The notes: generated by a model from the sequence alone, not told the origin. 64,000 nucleotides of DNA from Paenibacillus gallinarum (GCF_014836635.1 NZ_JACSQL010000002.1:62001-126000), one strand, 5' to 3'; counted from the first letter of the stretch, positions 34,786 through 43,814 are shown. Numbers and translations are program-made.

Positions 34786-34813
34786 TACGCAAAGTGGTAA
34801 TCAAATAAAAAGC

Positions 34814-34848
34814 AAAAAAGCTCGGCCCTTAGGGTCGAGCTTTTTTCT
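34814..34848 (+). terminator. terminator of ctc
   Basis: AAAAAAGCTCGGCCC pairs with GGGTCGAGCTTTTTT. Confidence 0.9.
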
Positions 34849-35100
34849 GTGTTCACCGTAAGAAGAATGGGGAAAAGGTGATTATTTTGCATAATTATGA
34901 AGGGTGAATCGGACTGGGAACTCAATTTCCCTGTTTCAGTGAAAAATAACAAGGGGAAGATTAAGGACACAATAGTGACTTTAGGACCAATTTATTAAAT
35001 TAAAATATCTCATATAGTTCAAAAGTTTTAGTTAATAGTGTAAAAGAACGAATATACGATACCGATATAGTAAGTATTACATGTTGATCGTGTTGAAGAT
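34848..35100. other. gene-free interval before the HIRAN gene
   Basis: About 250 A/T-rich bases. No reading frame with a ribosome site, no hairpin with U tract and no known RNA motif seen. Confidence 0.5.
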
Positions 35101-35115
35101 GAAGGAGGAAGAACA

Positions 35116-35481
35116 ATGCATAAAAAGATTTACGCAGCTATTATAGGCATGAAATATTATCCGAGTTCTTTAAAAGTAAAAGTGGGTGATCCCGTATTCC
35201 TTGTAAAAGATCCTGACAATCTGTCTGATCCTGAAGCGATCCGGGTCGTTTTACCTTCTCATGGACAAGTGGGTTATATTGCGAATAATTCAACTTCGGT
35301 TCCCCGAGGATGCCGCAGTGCTGGCCGGATCTATGATTCCTTTCGGCAACAGACCCTAGGGGTAGTGCAGTTTATTTTTCATGATATCGCCATTATTGAA
35401 CTGAAGGAAGTAGCGACTAAACCGGGAGCGGAAGAGAAGGAAGTGTTTATTATGTACCGCACTCCATCGGAACAACTCTGA
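35116..35481 (+). CDS. stand-alone HIRAN-domain protein
   Basis: 121 residues. The pattern YYPSSLKVKVGDPVFLVKDPDNLSDPEAIRVVLPSHGQVGYIANNS fits HIRAN, a small beta-barrel otherwise fused to Rad5/HLTF-type helicases or nucleases where it binds 3' DNA ends. Here it makes up nearly the whole protein, with about 50 extra residues at the C-terminus (RIYDSFRQQTLGVVQFIFHDIAIIELKEV). AAGGAGGAAG before ATG 35116 is a strong ribosome site. No linked DNA-repair gene; head-to-head or tail-to-tail partners do not suggest a pathway. Single-domain HIRAN proteins are known in Bacillota but have no assigned role. Confidence 0.75.
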   Translation: MHKKIYAAIIGMKYYPSSLKVKVGDPVFLVKDPDNLSDPEAIRVVLPSHGQVGYIANNSTSVPRGCRSAGRIYDSFRQQTLGVVQFIFHDIAIIELKEVATKPGAEEKEVFIMYRTPSEQL

Positions 35482-35502
35482 TAGCGGGCAGGTACATGGG
35501 AG

Positions 35503-36618
35503 TCAAAGCAAGCTCCTATAAGCGGATTCCAGTTTTTGAGCAGTTACTTGCCAAGCATATCTTTCTAGTACGGTTGTTCTTCCGTTATTCCCCATCAAGC
35601 TCGAGAGTTCCGTTGATTGAGCTAGATGGGAGAGATGAGAAGTAAAACTTTTTGCTTGTTTATAATTGGTTACTAAGAAACCATTATAACCATCAGTAAT
35701 AATCTCTTTCATCCCTCCATTATTGGAGGCGATCACGGGGATCCCGCAAGACAAGGCTTCTATATTGACGAGCCCAAAGGCCTCGTGTTTTTGAGAGGGA
35801 CATACCATACAAGAAGCTAGCGGGTATAGCGTATGAATTTGCTCATGCGGTATTTCACCAAGAAAAGTAACGGAAACGTGCAGTTTTCGTGCGAGCTTTC
35901 TTAAGGTGTTCCTGTAAGTTCTATTTTTTGTTTTTCCCGCTATGATTAGATGGGTTTTTGATTTGATGGCCGGATTCAAATGGTGAATTGCACGAATGAG
36001 TGTAGAAATCCCTTTCTGGGGAATAAGTCTTCCTACATAAAGGATATGAAATCGATCTACCGGGAGCCCATAGTGCTCATAGTAAACACGCTTTTCGGCA
36101 TCATGTAACGGTTTGAAGCGATAATGATCAACGCCGAGAGCAATATGAATGAGTTTTGTTGCCTGTATAGGAAAGCGATAGAGGACAGCTCGTTTTAGCG
36201 ACTTACTATTGGTTACGATAAGGTCAGCCTTTTGAAGGGAAGAAGTCATAAGGCGATTCTGCGGGATAAAGGTTAGCGAATGGAGGAAAAGGACGACTGG
36301 AATGGAAGGGAACGCCTCTTTTATTCTCGACATGGATCTGGGGCGATTATCCACTTGGATGATATCGACAGGATGTTCCAGCTGAGCGATGGTCTTAATC
36401 ACCGTTTTACTGTATTCAGAGGGGAGTTTTGCGTTTACTCGTTTAATTCGTAGCTGTGGGTTCCACCACGTTTCTTCGGTTAGATGGGAGAATAGAGGGC
36501 TGATTACCGTAACTTGATGGTGATGTGATAACTGTTCAGCAATGGCAAGAATACAAATTTCAACAGAACCGCTTCCTGGCAAAGGAAATTGCTCCGGGCT
36601 GACGATGAGGATATGCAC
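35503..36618 (-). CDS. family 4 glycosyltransferase, CotSA-like
   Basis: GT-B fold retaining glycosyltransferase of 371 residues. The N-domain begins HILIVSPEQFPLPGSGSVEICILAIAEQL (donor/acceptor cleft glycine loop); the C-domain has ILYVGRLIPQKGISTLI and the GT4 E-x7-E motif in HEAFGLVNIEALSCGIPVIASNNGG. The overall pattern, including VDIIQVDNRPRS, resembles spore coat protein CotSA of B. subtilis more than teichoic or exopolysaccharide enzymes, but this is a judgement by eye. GTG start at 36618 with AAGGAGG 11 bases upstream. Sugar donor and acceptor unknown. Confidence 0.85.
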   Translation of the reverse strand: MHILIVSPEQFPLPGSGSVEICILAIAEQLSHHHQVTVISPLFSHLTEETWWNPQLRIKRVNAKLPSEYSKTVIKTIAQLEHPVDIIQVDNRPRSMSRIKEAFPSIPVVLFLHSLTFIPQNRLMTSSLQKADLIVTNSKSLKRAVLYRFPIQATKLIHIALGVDHYRFKPLHDAEKRVYYEHYGLPVDRFHILYVGRLIPQKGISTLIRAIHHLNPAIKSKTHLIIAGKTKNRTYRNTLRKLARKLHVSVTFLGEIPHEQIHTLYPLASCMVCPSQKHEAFGLVNIEALSCGIPVIASNNGGMKEIITDGYNGFLVTNYKQAKSFTSHLSHLAQSTELSSLMGNNGRTTVLERYAWQVTAQKLESAYRSLL

Positions 36619-36691
36619 CCTGTATTCATCCTCCTTGTCTATCCTGGTTTTAATAATATATGCGTCACTTCGTAAGGAAGACAGCCTAATA

Positions 36692-36740
36692 TAAAAAGCG
36701 ACCCGTATCGTCAGAAAAAGAACTGTCGATCGGATCGCTA
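36692..36740 (-). terminator. terminator of fabV
   Basis: An imperfect long stem: AGCGACCCG-ATCG-CAG pairs with CTG-CGAT-CGG-TCGCT; on the minus strand it ends in CTTTTTATATT. Confidence 0.75.
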
Positions 36741-36749
36741 TTCATTATT

Positions 36750-37952
36750 TTACTCTGAAACGGTAATAGCTTGCGGGATCTTTACATCCGGATTCACATC
36801 CGCTTCATAATCAACGCCATCCATTTCAAATCCGAATAATTGGAAGAATTCTTTACGATACCCTTCAAGATCAGAAAGTTCATTGATATTATCTGTAGAA
36901 ATCTCATCCCAGATACGGCGAACTTCTTCTTGAACATCCTCTTGAAGCTCCCAGTCATCAATTCGAATACGGCCTTTTTCATCCACTGCCGTGCCTTCAG
37001 CATGATACAAACGATCTGCGAATAAACGATACATTTGTTCAATCGTTCCCTCATGCAGTCCTTTTTCTTTCATTACTTTATAAAGAGCAGACACATACAG
37101 CGGAACGACAGGAATTGCAGAACTCGATTGGGTTACAAGTGCTTTGCTTACTGCTACATAAGCGCGGCCGCCTGTTTCTCCAAGTGTTTCGTTTAAGGTA
37201 TGGGCCGTTGCCTCAAGATGATCCTTCGCTTGTCCGATCGAACCTTCGCGATAGATCGCTTGTGTAATGTCAGAACCGATATAGGAGTAAGCAATGGTCA
37301 CTGCGTTCTCTGCAAGTACGCCGCCTTCTTTAAGAGCATGAATCCATAGCTGCCAGTCATCTCCGCCCATAACGGTAACCGTATGCTGAACTTCTTCCTC
37401 CGTTGCGGGATCAATCGTGATCGGCGTTACTTCACCGGTATGGAAGTTGACTGTTTTATTGGTGTATGGCTCACCGATTGGCTTAAGCACCGAGTTAACC
37501 ATCTCACCCGTAGCAGGATCTTGACGTCTAGGAGCTGCTACACTGTATACGACAAGATCTACTTGTCCCAGTTTTTCACGAATAACATCTACCGTTTTTT
37601 GCTTCGTTTCTTCCGTAAAAGCATCGCCTGTCACACTATAAGAGATAAGTCCTGCTTCTTCCGCAGCCGCTTCAAAAGCGGCAGAGTTATACCAGCCTGC
37701 AGATGCTGTGCGTTTTTCACTTCCTGCGCTTGGGCGATACACGCCAATCGTATTCGCACCTGCGCCAAACGCGGCTACGATCCGGGATGATAATCCATAT
37801 CCGGTAGACGCTCCAATAACGAGGACGTTTTTAGGACCTTTAACTGCCGGTTTTGATTTTACATATTCCATTTGCTGTTCTACGTGACGCGCACAACCCA
37901 CCGGATGGGAAGTTGTACAGATGAATCCGCGTGTTCTCGGTTTTATAATCAT
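36750..37952 (-). CDS. fabV: trans-2-enoyl-ACP/CoA reductase (NADH), FabV
   Basis: Last reductive step of fatty-acid elongation. IIKPRTRGFICTTSHPVGCARHVEQQM is the typical FabV start; GPKNVLVIGASTGYGLSSRIVAAFGAGA is the NADH-binding fold and the active Tyr-x8-Lys is in YREGSIGQAK near residue 235. The C-terminal FQLFGFEMDGVDYEADVNPDV is also characteristic. 400 residues, family length. FabV is an alternative to FabI/FabL/FabK and is known to tolerate triclosan. The ribosome site (AAGCGAGG) is weak and about 14 bases away, but the N-terminus leaves no better start. Confidence 0.96.
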   Translation of the reverse strand: MIIKPRTRGFICTTSHPVGCARHVEQQMEYVKSKPAVKGPKNVLVIGASTGYGLSSRIVAAFGAGANTIGVYRPSAGSEKRTASAGWYNSAAFEAAAEEAGLISYSVTGDAFTEETKQKTVDVIREKLGQVDLVVYSVAAPRRQDPATGEMVNSVLKPIGEPYTNKTVNFHTGEVTPITIDPATEEEVQHTVTVMGGDDWQLWIHALKEGGVLAENAVTIAYSYIGSDITQAIYREGSIGQAKDHLEATAHTLNETLGETGGRAYVAVSKALVTQSSSAIPVVPLYVSALYKVMKEKGLHEGTIEQMYRLFADRLYHAEGTAVDEKGRIRIDDWELQEDVQEEVRRIWDEISTDNINELSDLEGYRKEFFQLFGFEMDGVDYEADVNPDVKIPQAITVSE

Positions 37953-38077
37953 GTAATGGATAGGCCTCGCTTTCGCTTCTAATCTTCAGTTATATTCACA
38001 CATTCATACCCTATTGTAACAATTTTTCACGATAGTGAGAAACCCAATATGATTACGCAATTAAATGAAGGACACTC

Positions 38078-38914
38078 CTATTTAGAAATATCGATAAATC
38101 CTTCGCCAAATACATCCCGAACATCATGAATAGTGACGAATGCATTTACATCTTCCGCTTTCACAATTTTTTTCAAGGTCGATACTTCTTGTTTATTGAT
38201 TACGATATACAGCACATCTTTTGTTGTCCCCGTGTAATATCCATATCCCCGCAAGACAGTGACGCCGCGATCCATAATGTCGGTTACTTGCTTAGCAATT
38301 CGATCGTGATGAGGAGAGATGATGGTTACTGCTTTTTTCGGGTTCAAACCTTCGATAATAAATTCCATCGCTTTCGTGCCGATGTAGAGAATGAGAACCG
38401 TGAACATCGTTTTTTCGATCCCAATAACAAAAACGGAAAATCCGGCTACAATGAGATCAAAGAAAAGTAAGCCATAGCTGATATTCCAGTCCCAGTACTT
38501 ATTGGCAAGCCGGGCGAGAATGGTCGTTCCTGCTGTGGTTCCCCCGACTCTGATAATGAGTCCGATACCGACTCCAGCGAATAAACCGGCGAATATCGCA
38601 TTGATAACTGGTTCATCCGATGCAATATACCAATGCTCGGTGAGATGCAGGAACAAGGCGTTAAATGCGACTACAATGATCGTATAAACCGTAGTTGTTT
38701 TGTCGAGCAGTCGATATCCAATAATCAGCAAGATGCTGTTTGCAACCAAACTTACAATAGCAGGGGACCATTCAAATAAATAAAATAGAATAATAGAGAT
38801 CCCTGTAACGCCGCCTTCTCCGAAGTCATTAGGAATAATAAATAAATTGACGGCAAGTGCAAAAATGAAGGCTCCAACGATGAGCATAACCATGTCATAC
38901 ATTCTTTTTTTCAT
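38078..38914 (-). CDS. YitT-family membrane protein (DUF161 plus DUF2179)
   Basis: 278 residues. Five or six membrane segments in the first two thirds (MVMLIVGAFIFALAVNLFII, GVTGISIILFYLFEW, AIVSLVANSILLIIGY, PVINAIFAGLFAGVGIGLIIRVGGTTAG, LIVAGFSVFVIGI) are followed by a cytoplasmic DUF2179 domain (KKAVTIISPHHDRIAKQVTDIMDRGVTVLRGYGYYTGTTKDVLYIVI). The GGVTGISI and GGTTAGTTI loops are family marks. GGAGGAA 7 bases before ATG 38914. Several paralogues are usual in Bacillota; function unknown. Confidence 0.9.
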   Translation of the reverse strand: MKKRMYDMVMLIVGAFIFALAVNLFIIPNDFGEGGVTGISIILFYLFEWSPAIVSLVANSILLIIGYRLLDKTTTVYTIIVVAFNALFLHLTEHWYIASDEPVINAIFAGLFAGVGIGLIIRVGGTTAGTTILARLANKYWDWNISYGLLFFDLIVAGFSVFVIGIEKTMFTVLILYIGTKAMEFIIEGLNPKKAVTIISPHHDRIAKQVTDIMDRGVTVLRGYGYYTGTTKDVLYIVINKQEVSTLKKIVKAEDVNAFVTIHDVRDVFGEGFIDISK

Positions 38915-38944
38915 GTGTGTATTCCTCCGTTTGTCGTTTACTCA

Positions 38945-38987
38945 CAAAAAAAGCGACTAAAGGAAAGGATATCCTTTAATCGCTTTG
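38945..38987 (-). terminator. terminator of the YheC/D-like gene
   Basis: AAAGCGACTAAAGG pairs with CCTTTAATCGCTTT; on the minus strand seven T follow. It also separates the yitT-type gene from upstream transcription. Confidence 0.85.
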
Positions 38988-39109
38988 TGCAAACCTAAAT
39001 TGCGCAGCTCTTTTAATAGACTCATTATAATGAATTAGATTCAGCCTGTAAATATGTGAATAACTGAAACATAAGGAGACTTAGATCTGTAGTTGTTCTT
39101 CCGGCTCAA

Positions 39110-39865
39110 TTATTTCTTTCTTCCATACTGCTTGGCATAGGATAAAATCCGGTAATACATGCTTTTGTCCTTCATTTGTTTAAGCGGATAGAATTGTGGC
39201 CGTGTATTCACTTCCAGGATCCAAATATCTCCACTCTTATCCAAGGCTACATCCAGTCCAAGTTCTTGAAATCCAGTGTTATGTTTGTTAAATACAGATC
39301 CAACGGATTCACCCAGTTTTTTGAGTTCTTCATCGACCTTATTTATTTGTATTTTACTGAATCCTGCTTGAGAAAGTGTTTGTGGTAAAAATCCGATATC
39401 TCCACCTTGGTTATAATTCGTTGCGACGGTATTCGGTCTGCCGATCTTAACGAAGATTCCTGTGCTTTTCCACACGCCTTGATCTGTTTTTTGAACCATG
39501 ACACGTATGTCAAAGGGCCGACCTTTCACCGTGGCGAGTTTAATCCCTTTTTGTAAAATATAATTTCGTCCATTCATCCGCTTTTTCAAGTATTCATAGA
39601 GTCCTTCAATGGTAGAAAAACGCTTCTTTAAGGAATTGTGCTGCGTTTGATAGCTGCCACCTATTTTTGTAATCCGTATAATATGAAATCCGCCGGAGCC
39701 ACTTGTAGGTTTGAAGTAGACAGTGGAATACTCAGAAAGCATTATTTTTAAATTATCATAGGTAAAGGGCAGGGTTTTGGGAATATACTTTTTAATTTTT
39801 GTACTGTTTAAAAGCCACTTTGTTTTGGTCCATTTGCTTTTAATAGTTGTACTTTGATAGTTCAT
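39110..39865 (-). CDS. YheC/YheD-like ATP-grasp protein (spore coat-associated family)
   Basis: 251 residues with an ATP-grasp fold: TVYFKPTSGSGGFHIIRI (Lys plus glycine-rich loop), GRNYILQKGIKLATVKGRPFDIRVMVQK (nucleotide and substrate contacts) and GLDVALDKSGDIWILEVNTRPQFYP (acidic metal ligands). This matches the YheC/YheD family, whose Bacillus members are found on the spore surface. Shorter than YheC/YheD (about 360-450 residues), as it lacks their extra N-terminal part; such compact forms are common in Paenibacillus. AAGGGGTGAG about 10 bases before ATG 39865. Reaction unknown, presumably peptide or amide ligation. Confidence 0.85.
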   Translation of the reverse strand: MNYQSTTIKSKWTKTKWLLNSTKIKKYIPKTLPFTYDNLKIMLSEYSTVYFKPTSGSGGFHIIRITKIGGSYQTQHNSLKKRFSTIEGLYEYLKKRMNGRNYILQKGIKLATVKGRPFDIRVMVQKTDQGVWKSTGIFVKIGRPNTVATNYNQGGDIGFLPQTLSQAGFSKIQINKVDEELKKLGESVGSVFNKHNTGFQELGLDVALDKSGDIWILEVNTRPQFYPLKQMKDKSMYYRILSYAKQYGRKK

Positions 39866-40043
39866 AACGAAAAGCTCACCCCTTTCTCCCTAACATATGA
39901 GAGAGGAACGAAGTCGGACCGTGCTTCAGTCTAGTGTTTGTCTGATTGCAAGATGAATACAGAAAACCAAAAAAATGATGTAACTTTTATCGTTATAAAC
40001 AAGTCTATTCAGTAAAGATATTAGGAATAGAGGAGGTAAAATA

Positions 40044-40925
40044 ATGATGAAAAAGTCAGGTTTTAAAAAATGGATAATATCTGCTATTATGCTGCCTGTA
40101 CTAGCCGGTACTATTTATATAATCTATAGTGCTTGGGGAGATACAGCTCGTCTGCAGCCTCTAACACAAATAACCTCTCCCCATCAGGCAGTAGTGAACA
40201 GTGAAGTTGAATTGACCGCTTCTACAGAAGAAGTGATCACATTCCTGAGTACTCATGGTGAAGAAGTAGAGCTCCCATTACAAATAGCGAAAGCAGATCT
40301 CAGCGTGGATGATGGTACTCGGTCAGACCCTTCTCAGATTTTTACGCCGACTGCTGTAAGTTATAAGATTCCAGCTGAGTTGAAGGATGAACTGCAGGCG
40401 GTACTGATTTATCGTTCAGACATGGCTTCTGGATATCTGCTGCTTGCACCTATTGGTTGGGAAGCTTCCGCGATCGTTGGAGCGAATGGTTCTTATGGGG
40501 TAACGTTGACTGATCCAGGTAATAAAGAGCAAACGCTGGTATATAGCGACACGGCTGGGTCTTGTCAGGGCTGTGCGATTACTAAAATAGGCACATACTT
40601 TCCTGATCGAGCGGAGTGGGCTGATGAGCGAGGGTTTACCATATATGAGCCATTGTCATTTACCGAATGGAATCAGCCAGCCGCAGCAGCGGAAGATGGG
40701 GGAACAGCGACTTATACGACAGGCACGAGTGATGGTTATTACAATACGGGCATAGCCTCTTTCGAAAAGGATGCAGTAGAGTCGTGGTATCTATTTCGTC
40801 AATTGGAGTTTACACTTTCTGAAGAGACAACCCGGGGTAAACTTCAGGATATGGTGATCGATTTCTTCGATGCTCATCATGGACCTCTGACTGTAGCAAA
40901 TGTGAACAAAGAATTTGTAGATTAA
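40044..40925 (+). CDS. membrane-anchored extracytoplasmic protein, DUF4850-like
   Basis: 293 residues. A single N-terminal membrane segment (residues about 9-29, KWIISAIMLPVLAGTIYIIYSAW) and no signal-peptidase II box, so it is anchored or secreted. The body has SGYLLLAPIGWEASAIVGANGSYGVTLTDP and a Cys pair CQGCAITKIGTYFP that look like the DUF4850 family; this assignment is from memory and only moderately sure. AGGAGGT supports ATG 40044 (ATG 40047 follows). Divergent from the YheC/D-like gene. No known function. Confidence 0.65.
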   Translation: MMKKSGFKKWIISAIMLPVLAGTIYIIYSAWGDTARLQPLTQITSPHQAVVNSEVELTASTEEVITFLSTHGEEVELPLQIAKADLSVDDGTRSDPSQIFTPTAVSYKIPAELKDELQAVLIYRSDMASGYLLLAPIGWEASAIVGANGSYGVTLTDPGNKEQTLVYSDTAGSCQGCAITKIGTYFPDRAEWADERGFTIYEPLSFTEWNQPAAAAEDGGTATYTTGTSDGYYNTGIASFEKDAVESWYLFRQLEFTLSEETTRGKLQDMVIDFFDAHHGPLTVANVNKEFVD

Positions 40926-40999
40926 CACGGATGAAAGAATCGCTGCTAATGCGACTACTTCATTGCTGACTATACAAGAAAAAACATTGTATATGCTAA

Positions 41000-41033
41000 A
41001 AAAAGAACCCACGCTCTCTGCGTGGGTTCTTCC
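41000..41033 (-). terminator. minus-strand terminator-like hairpin
   Basis: AAGAACCCACGC pairs perfectly with GCGTGGGTTCTT across five bases; the T run (seven T) is on the minus strand, so it ends an RNA coming from 41.1-41.3 kb rather than the gene at 40044. Confidence 0.75.
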
Positions 41034-41053
41034 ATCACTACGCGGCACTGATG

Positions 41054-41218
41054 TCATACAGCAATGTACGAAAATGCCGACGAGTACCAGCACTGCGATA
41101 AATTAGTGATTTTGCAAATCAAAAAAAAACCATTACACACGCCATCGCAATAGCCCAGAGCGTCAACTTTGCCCACACCCTCGGGCAGCCTTAAACTCAC
41201 AAGTACCTCAAAGTACAT
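41054..41218 (-). CDS. possible 54-residue peptide upstream of a minus-strand terminator
   Basis: An ATG-started frame of 54 codons reading MYFEVLVSLRLPEGVGK and ending CWYSSAFSYIAV, followed 23 bases later by the 41000-41033 terminator. It crosses a run of nine T (41121-41129 on the minus strand). One base more or less in that run would join it to the overlapping hydrophobic frame MTLWAIAMACVMVFF. No clear ribosome site precedes the ATG. It could be a small toxin-like gene, a remnant, or an untranslated RNA. Rest of the 40926-41352 gap: nothing else supported. Confidence 0.25.
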   Translation of the reverse strand: MYFEVLVSLRLPEGVGKVDALGYCDGVCNGFFLICKITNLSQCWYSSAFSYIAV

Positions 41219-41352
41219 CTGCCAGATACCCGAAAATAAAAAACAACGGAACCTTTCCTTTGTTAAGTCTATGTATTAATGAAACTACACTGCCTCCTTT
41301 ACGTATAGAAATAAAAATCAAATCTTATTTTAGTTGAAGGGGGGATTTGTAA

Positions 41353-42069
41353 TTGCGTCTGATTATAGAAGATATTGTTAAACAATTTGACGGAAAAAAG
41401 GTGCTCAAGGGAGCGTCTTATACTTTTGAAAAAGGAAAGATATACGGGCTGCTCGGCCGCAACGGCGCAGGGAAAACGACATTGTTCAACTGTTTGAGCG
41501 GAGAGATGGCTAAGGATGGAGGGAACGTGTTATTGGAGGAGAATGGACATGTTCGCGAGCTAGGCGAGCAGGATATTGGTTATGTCTATTCACTACCGAT
41601 TCTGCCTGAGTTCCTGACTGGCTATGAATTCGTTAAGTTCTTTATGGATATTAACCGTGATAAGCTGCGAATGGATCAAAGCATCGACGATTATTTTGAG
41701 ATGATGAGTATGTCAGAGGAGGATAGGCATAGGCTCATTAAGGGTTACTCCCATGGGATGAAGAACAAGTTGCAAATGCTGCTGTTCCTCATAACGAAAC
41801 CACCGGTGATTTTGCTAGATGAACCGCTCACCTCTTTTGACATCATTGTGGCATCAGAGATGAAGGAGATGTTGAGAGAGATGAAACAGGACCATATTCT
41901 TGTTTTCTCTACGCACATTCTGCAGTTGGCATCCGATCTATGCGATGAGCTCGTCATGTTGAACAATGGACTATTGTCTGCAGTACCCACAGAGTTGTTG
42001 CACAGTGCAGAATTTGAACAAAATATTATAAATCTGCTGAAGGTTGATAGCTATGCTGAGAACACTTAA
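41353..42069 (+). CDS. ABC transporter ATP-binding protein
   Basis: 238 residues. Walker A GRNGAGKTT near residue 37, a Q-loop region without a clear Gln (DIGYVYSLPILPEFLTGYEFV), a degenerate signature KGYSHGMKNKLQMLLFLI in place of LSGGQ, Walker B PPVILLDEPLTSFD and H-loop VFSTHILQLASDLCDELVML. This is the pattern of ABC-2-type exporter ATPases. Start TTG 41353 after GAAGGGGGG. The membrane partner overlaps its 3' end by 17 bases, so they form a unit. Substrate unknown. Confidence 0.9.
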   Translation: MRLIIEDIVKQFDGKKVLKGASYTFEKGKIYGLLGRNGAGKTTLFNCLSGEMAKDGGNVLLEENGHVRELGEQDIGYVYSLPILPEFLTGYEFVKFFMDINRDKLRMDQSIDDYFEMMSMSEEDRHRLIKGYSHGMKNKLQMLLFLITKPPVILLDEPLTSFDIIVASEMKEMLREMKQDHILVFSTHILQLASDLCDELVMLNNGLLSAVPTELLHSAEFEQNIINLLKVDSYAENT

Positions 42070-43660
42070 TACACTTGTTGCCATACGGACATCCACTGCA
42101 GCGAACCTGTTCATTTATTACATCCAGAAGATACCTGTGATCGGCAAGCTTGTGACGGACAGTATCTATGCCAATGTAAACTTGAAAAAGGTCATTTCCA
42201 TTATCGTATTTCTTATAAGCCTGCTATGGGGATTTGCAATTAGGCTAGCCTATGTAGGGATGCTTATCTACTTGCCGGTAGTTGGATTAGGTAATGAACT
42301 CTCTGAGGAAGTTCAGCTTCAGCATTTTATACATATTTATTTCCTACTCAGCTTTGTGGTCGCAGGGGTTAGTAGCGCCACCATATTGGAGCCGAAAAGG
42401 GAGAAGTACGTAGCTGTGAAGCTAATGAGACAGTCTCCTACAAGATATATGAAGGCTTCTCTTGGTTATCGTTATGTCACGTTTATGGTGTGTTTAATGC
42501 CCGCAATGTTGCTATTCACCTCACTGCTGGGAGCCTCCATCACAGAGACGATCTTGTTGGTGGCATCTGTCACCTTGTGGAGGATTGGTATGGAATATCT
42601 ACATCTTAAGCTATTTGATAAAACAGGTATGGTCTTGATAAAAAATAACGTGATGGTTTGGATCGTTATCGGGTTTGGCTATGCAGCTGCTTATCTGCCA
42701 CTACTGATTGGCTGGGTACCGGTAACCTCGTCGATTCTGCTGAGCCTGCCAATCTGTCTGGTCATCGTGGTTGGAGGTGTTTTCGCAGCTGTCCGACTTG
42801 CCCGTTATTCCAATTATAGTGGGGCTGTCGATGCCGCGACCAAAAGGGACGATCCCTTGCTGGATCTTGGGCGTATGATGTCGGAGGCACAAAAAACGAG
42901 TGTGAAATCCAAAGAAAGCGATTATGTCTTGGATGAGAAGCATCAGAAGAAGCTCGGAACAAAGGAAGGCTACAGCTATCTGAATATGTTGTTCTTCTCC
43001 AGGCATCGAAGTCTTATCTATGATCCAGTTTACAAGAGGATGGCCATTATAGGTGCATTTGGTGCGGTGGGAGTGGCAGTGGTTATGATGCTCTCACAGA
43101 GAGAAGAGTTTTTAGTACTAGATCAAGGAGTTATTTTTCCCTTCTTAGTACTGGCTATGTATTTCTTGTCCGTGGGAGAAAAAATGTGTAGAGCTATGTT
43201 CTATAACTGTGATCTCAGTTTGCTGCGGTATAGCTTCTTTAGAGCTGCATCTTTCGAGCATTATAGGATTCGGCTAATTAAAATAATGCTCCTCAATATA
43301 AGAATTGCAACAACTCTAGCTACGGTATTAACAGTTATCATGTTAGCTGCGAGCGGAGAAGGGTTGAGTAAAGAGATACTCATGATGTGGGTGTGCGTAT
43401 TATCTCTGTCTATCTTTTTTTCTATCCATCATCTGTTTATGTATTATATCTTTCAGCCATATGCTACGGAATTAAATGTGAAGAATCCGCTGTATCATGT
43501 TATAAACATGTTGGTATCGTTCGCAAGTGGTATTAGTATTATCGTACCAGCGCCAGCAGGTATTTTTACTGTCATTGTGGTTACTCTTACGCTGGTTTAC
43601 TTACTTATTTCGCTTATTCTCGTCCGCAAATACGGAAGCCGCACATTCCGAGTGAAATAA
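42053..43660 (+). CDS. ABC exporter permease, large hydrophobic subunit
   Basis: About 535 residues and some 12 membrane segments; no close family recognised. It has a positively charged N-terminus (NLFIYYIQKIPVIGKLVTDSIYANVNLKKVI), a loop EPKREKYVAVKLMRQSPTRYMKASLGYRY after the third segment, and a long cytoplasmic loop (about 255-320, AATKRDDPLLDLGRMMSEAQKTSVKSKESDYVLDEKHQKKL). Such proteins pair with ABC-2 ATPases in Bacillota. The frame opens at TTG 42044, but ATG 42053 after GAAGGTTGAT is likely. Terminator follows. Confidence 0.8.
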   Translation: MLRTLNTLVAIRTSTAANLFIYYIQKIPVIGKLVTDSIYANVNLKKVISIIVFLISLLWGFAIRLAYVGMLIYLPVVGLGNELSEEVQLQHFIHIYFLLSFVVAGVSSATILEPKREKYVAVKLMRQSPTRYMKASLGYRYVTFMVCLMPAMLLFTSLLGASITETILLVASVTLWRIGMEYLHLKLFDKTGMVLIKNNVMVWIVIGFGYAAAYLPLLIGWVPVTSSILLSLPICLVIVVGGVFAAVRLARYSNYSGAVDAATKRDDPLLDLGRMMSEAQKTSVKSKESDYVLDEKHQKKLGTKEGYSYLNMLFFSRHRSLIYDPVYKRMAIIGAFGAVGVAVVMMLSQREEFLVLDQGVIFPFLVLAMYFLSVGEKMCRAMFYNCDLSLLRYSFFRAASFEHYRIRLIKIMLLNIRIATTLATVLTVIMLAASGEGLSKEILMMWVCVLSLSIFFSIHHLFMYYIFQPYATELNVKNPLYHVINMLVSFASGISIIVPAPAGIFTVIVVTLTLVYLLISLILVRKYGSRTFRVK

Positions 43661-43676
43661 ATCGATGCTTTAACTT

Positions 43677-43707
43677 AGAGGGAGCCTATAAGGCTCCCCT
43701 TTTTTTG
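43677..43707 (+). terminator. terminator of the ABC exporter operon
   Basis: GGGAGCC pairs with GGCTCCC across TATAA, followed by CTTTTTTT. Confidence 0.88.
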
Positions 43708-43814
43708 AGCGCAAGATCAAACCTCCGCAATCCAACTTTCTCTCTTCAGTAGCTTGGAGATCGACCGCTATAGGATCAAATAATAAAGAACGCTAGAACA
43801 CGGTCTCTCCGTTG

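Noticed and set aside
34491..34970. 159-codon minus frame over ctc and its downstream gap
   Set aside because: Mostly the complement of ctc; the part beyond the gene has no ribosome site and crosses the terminator.
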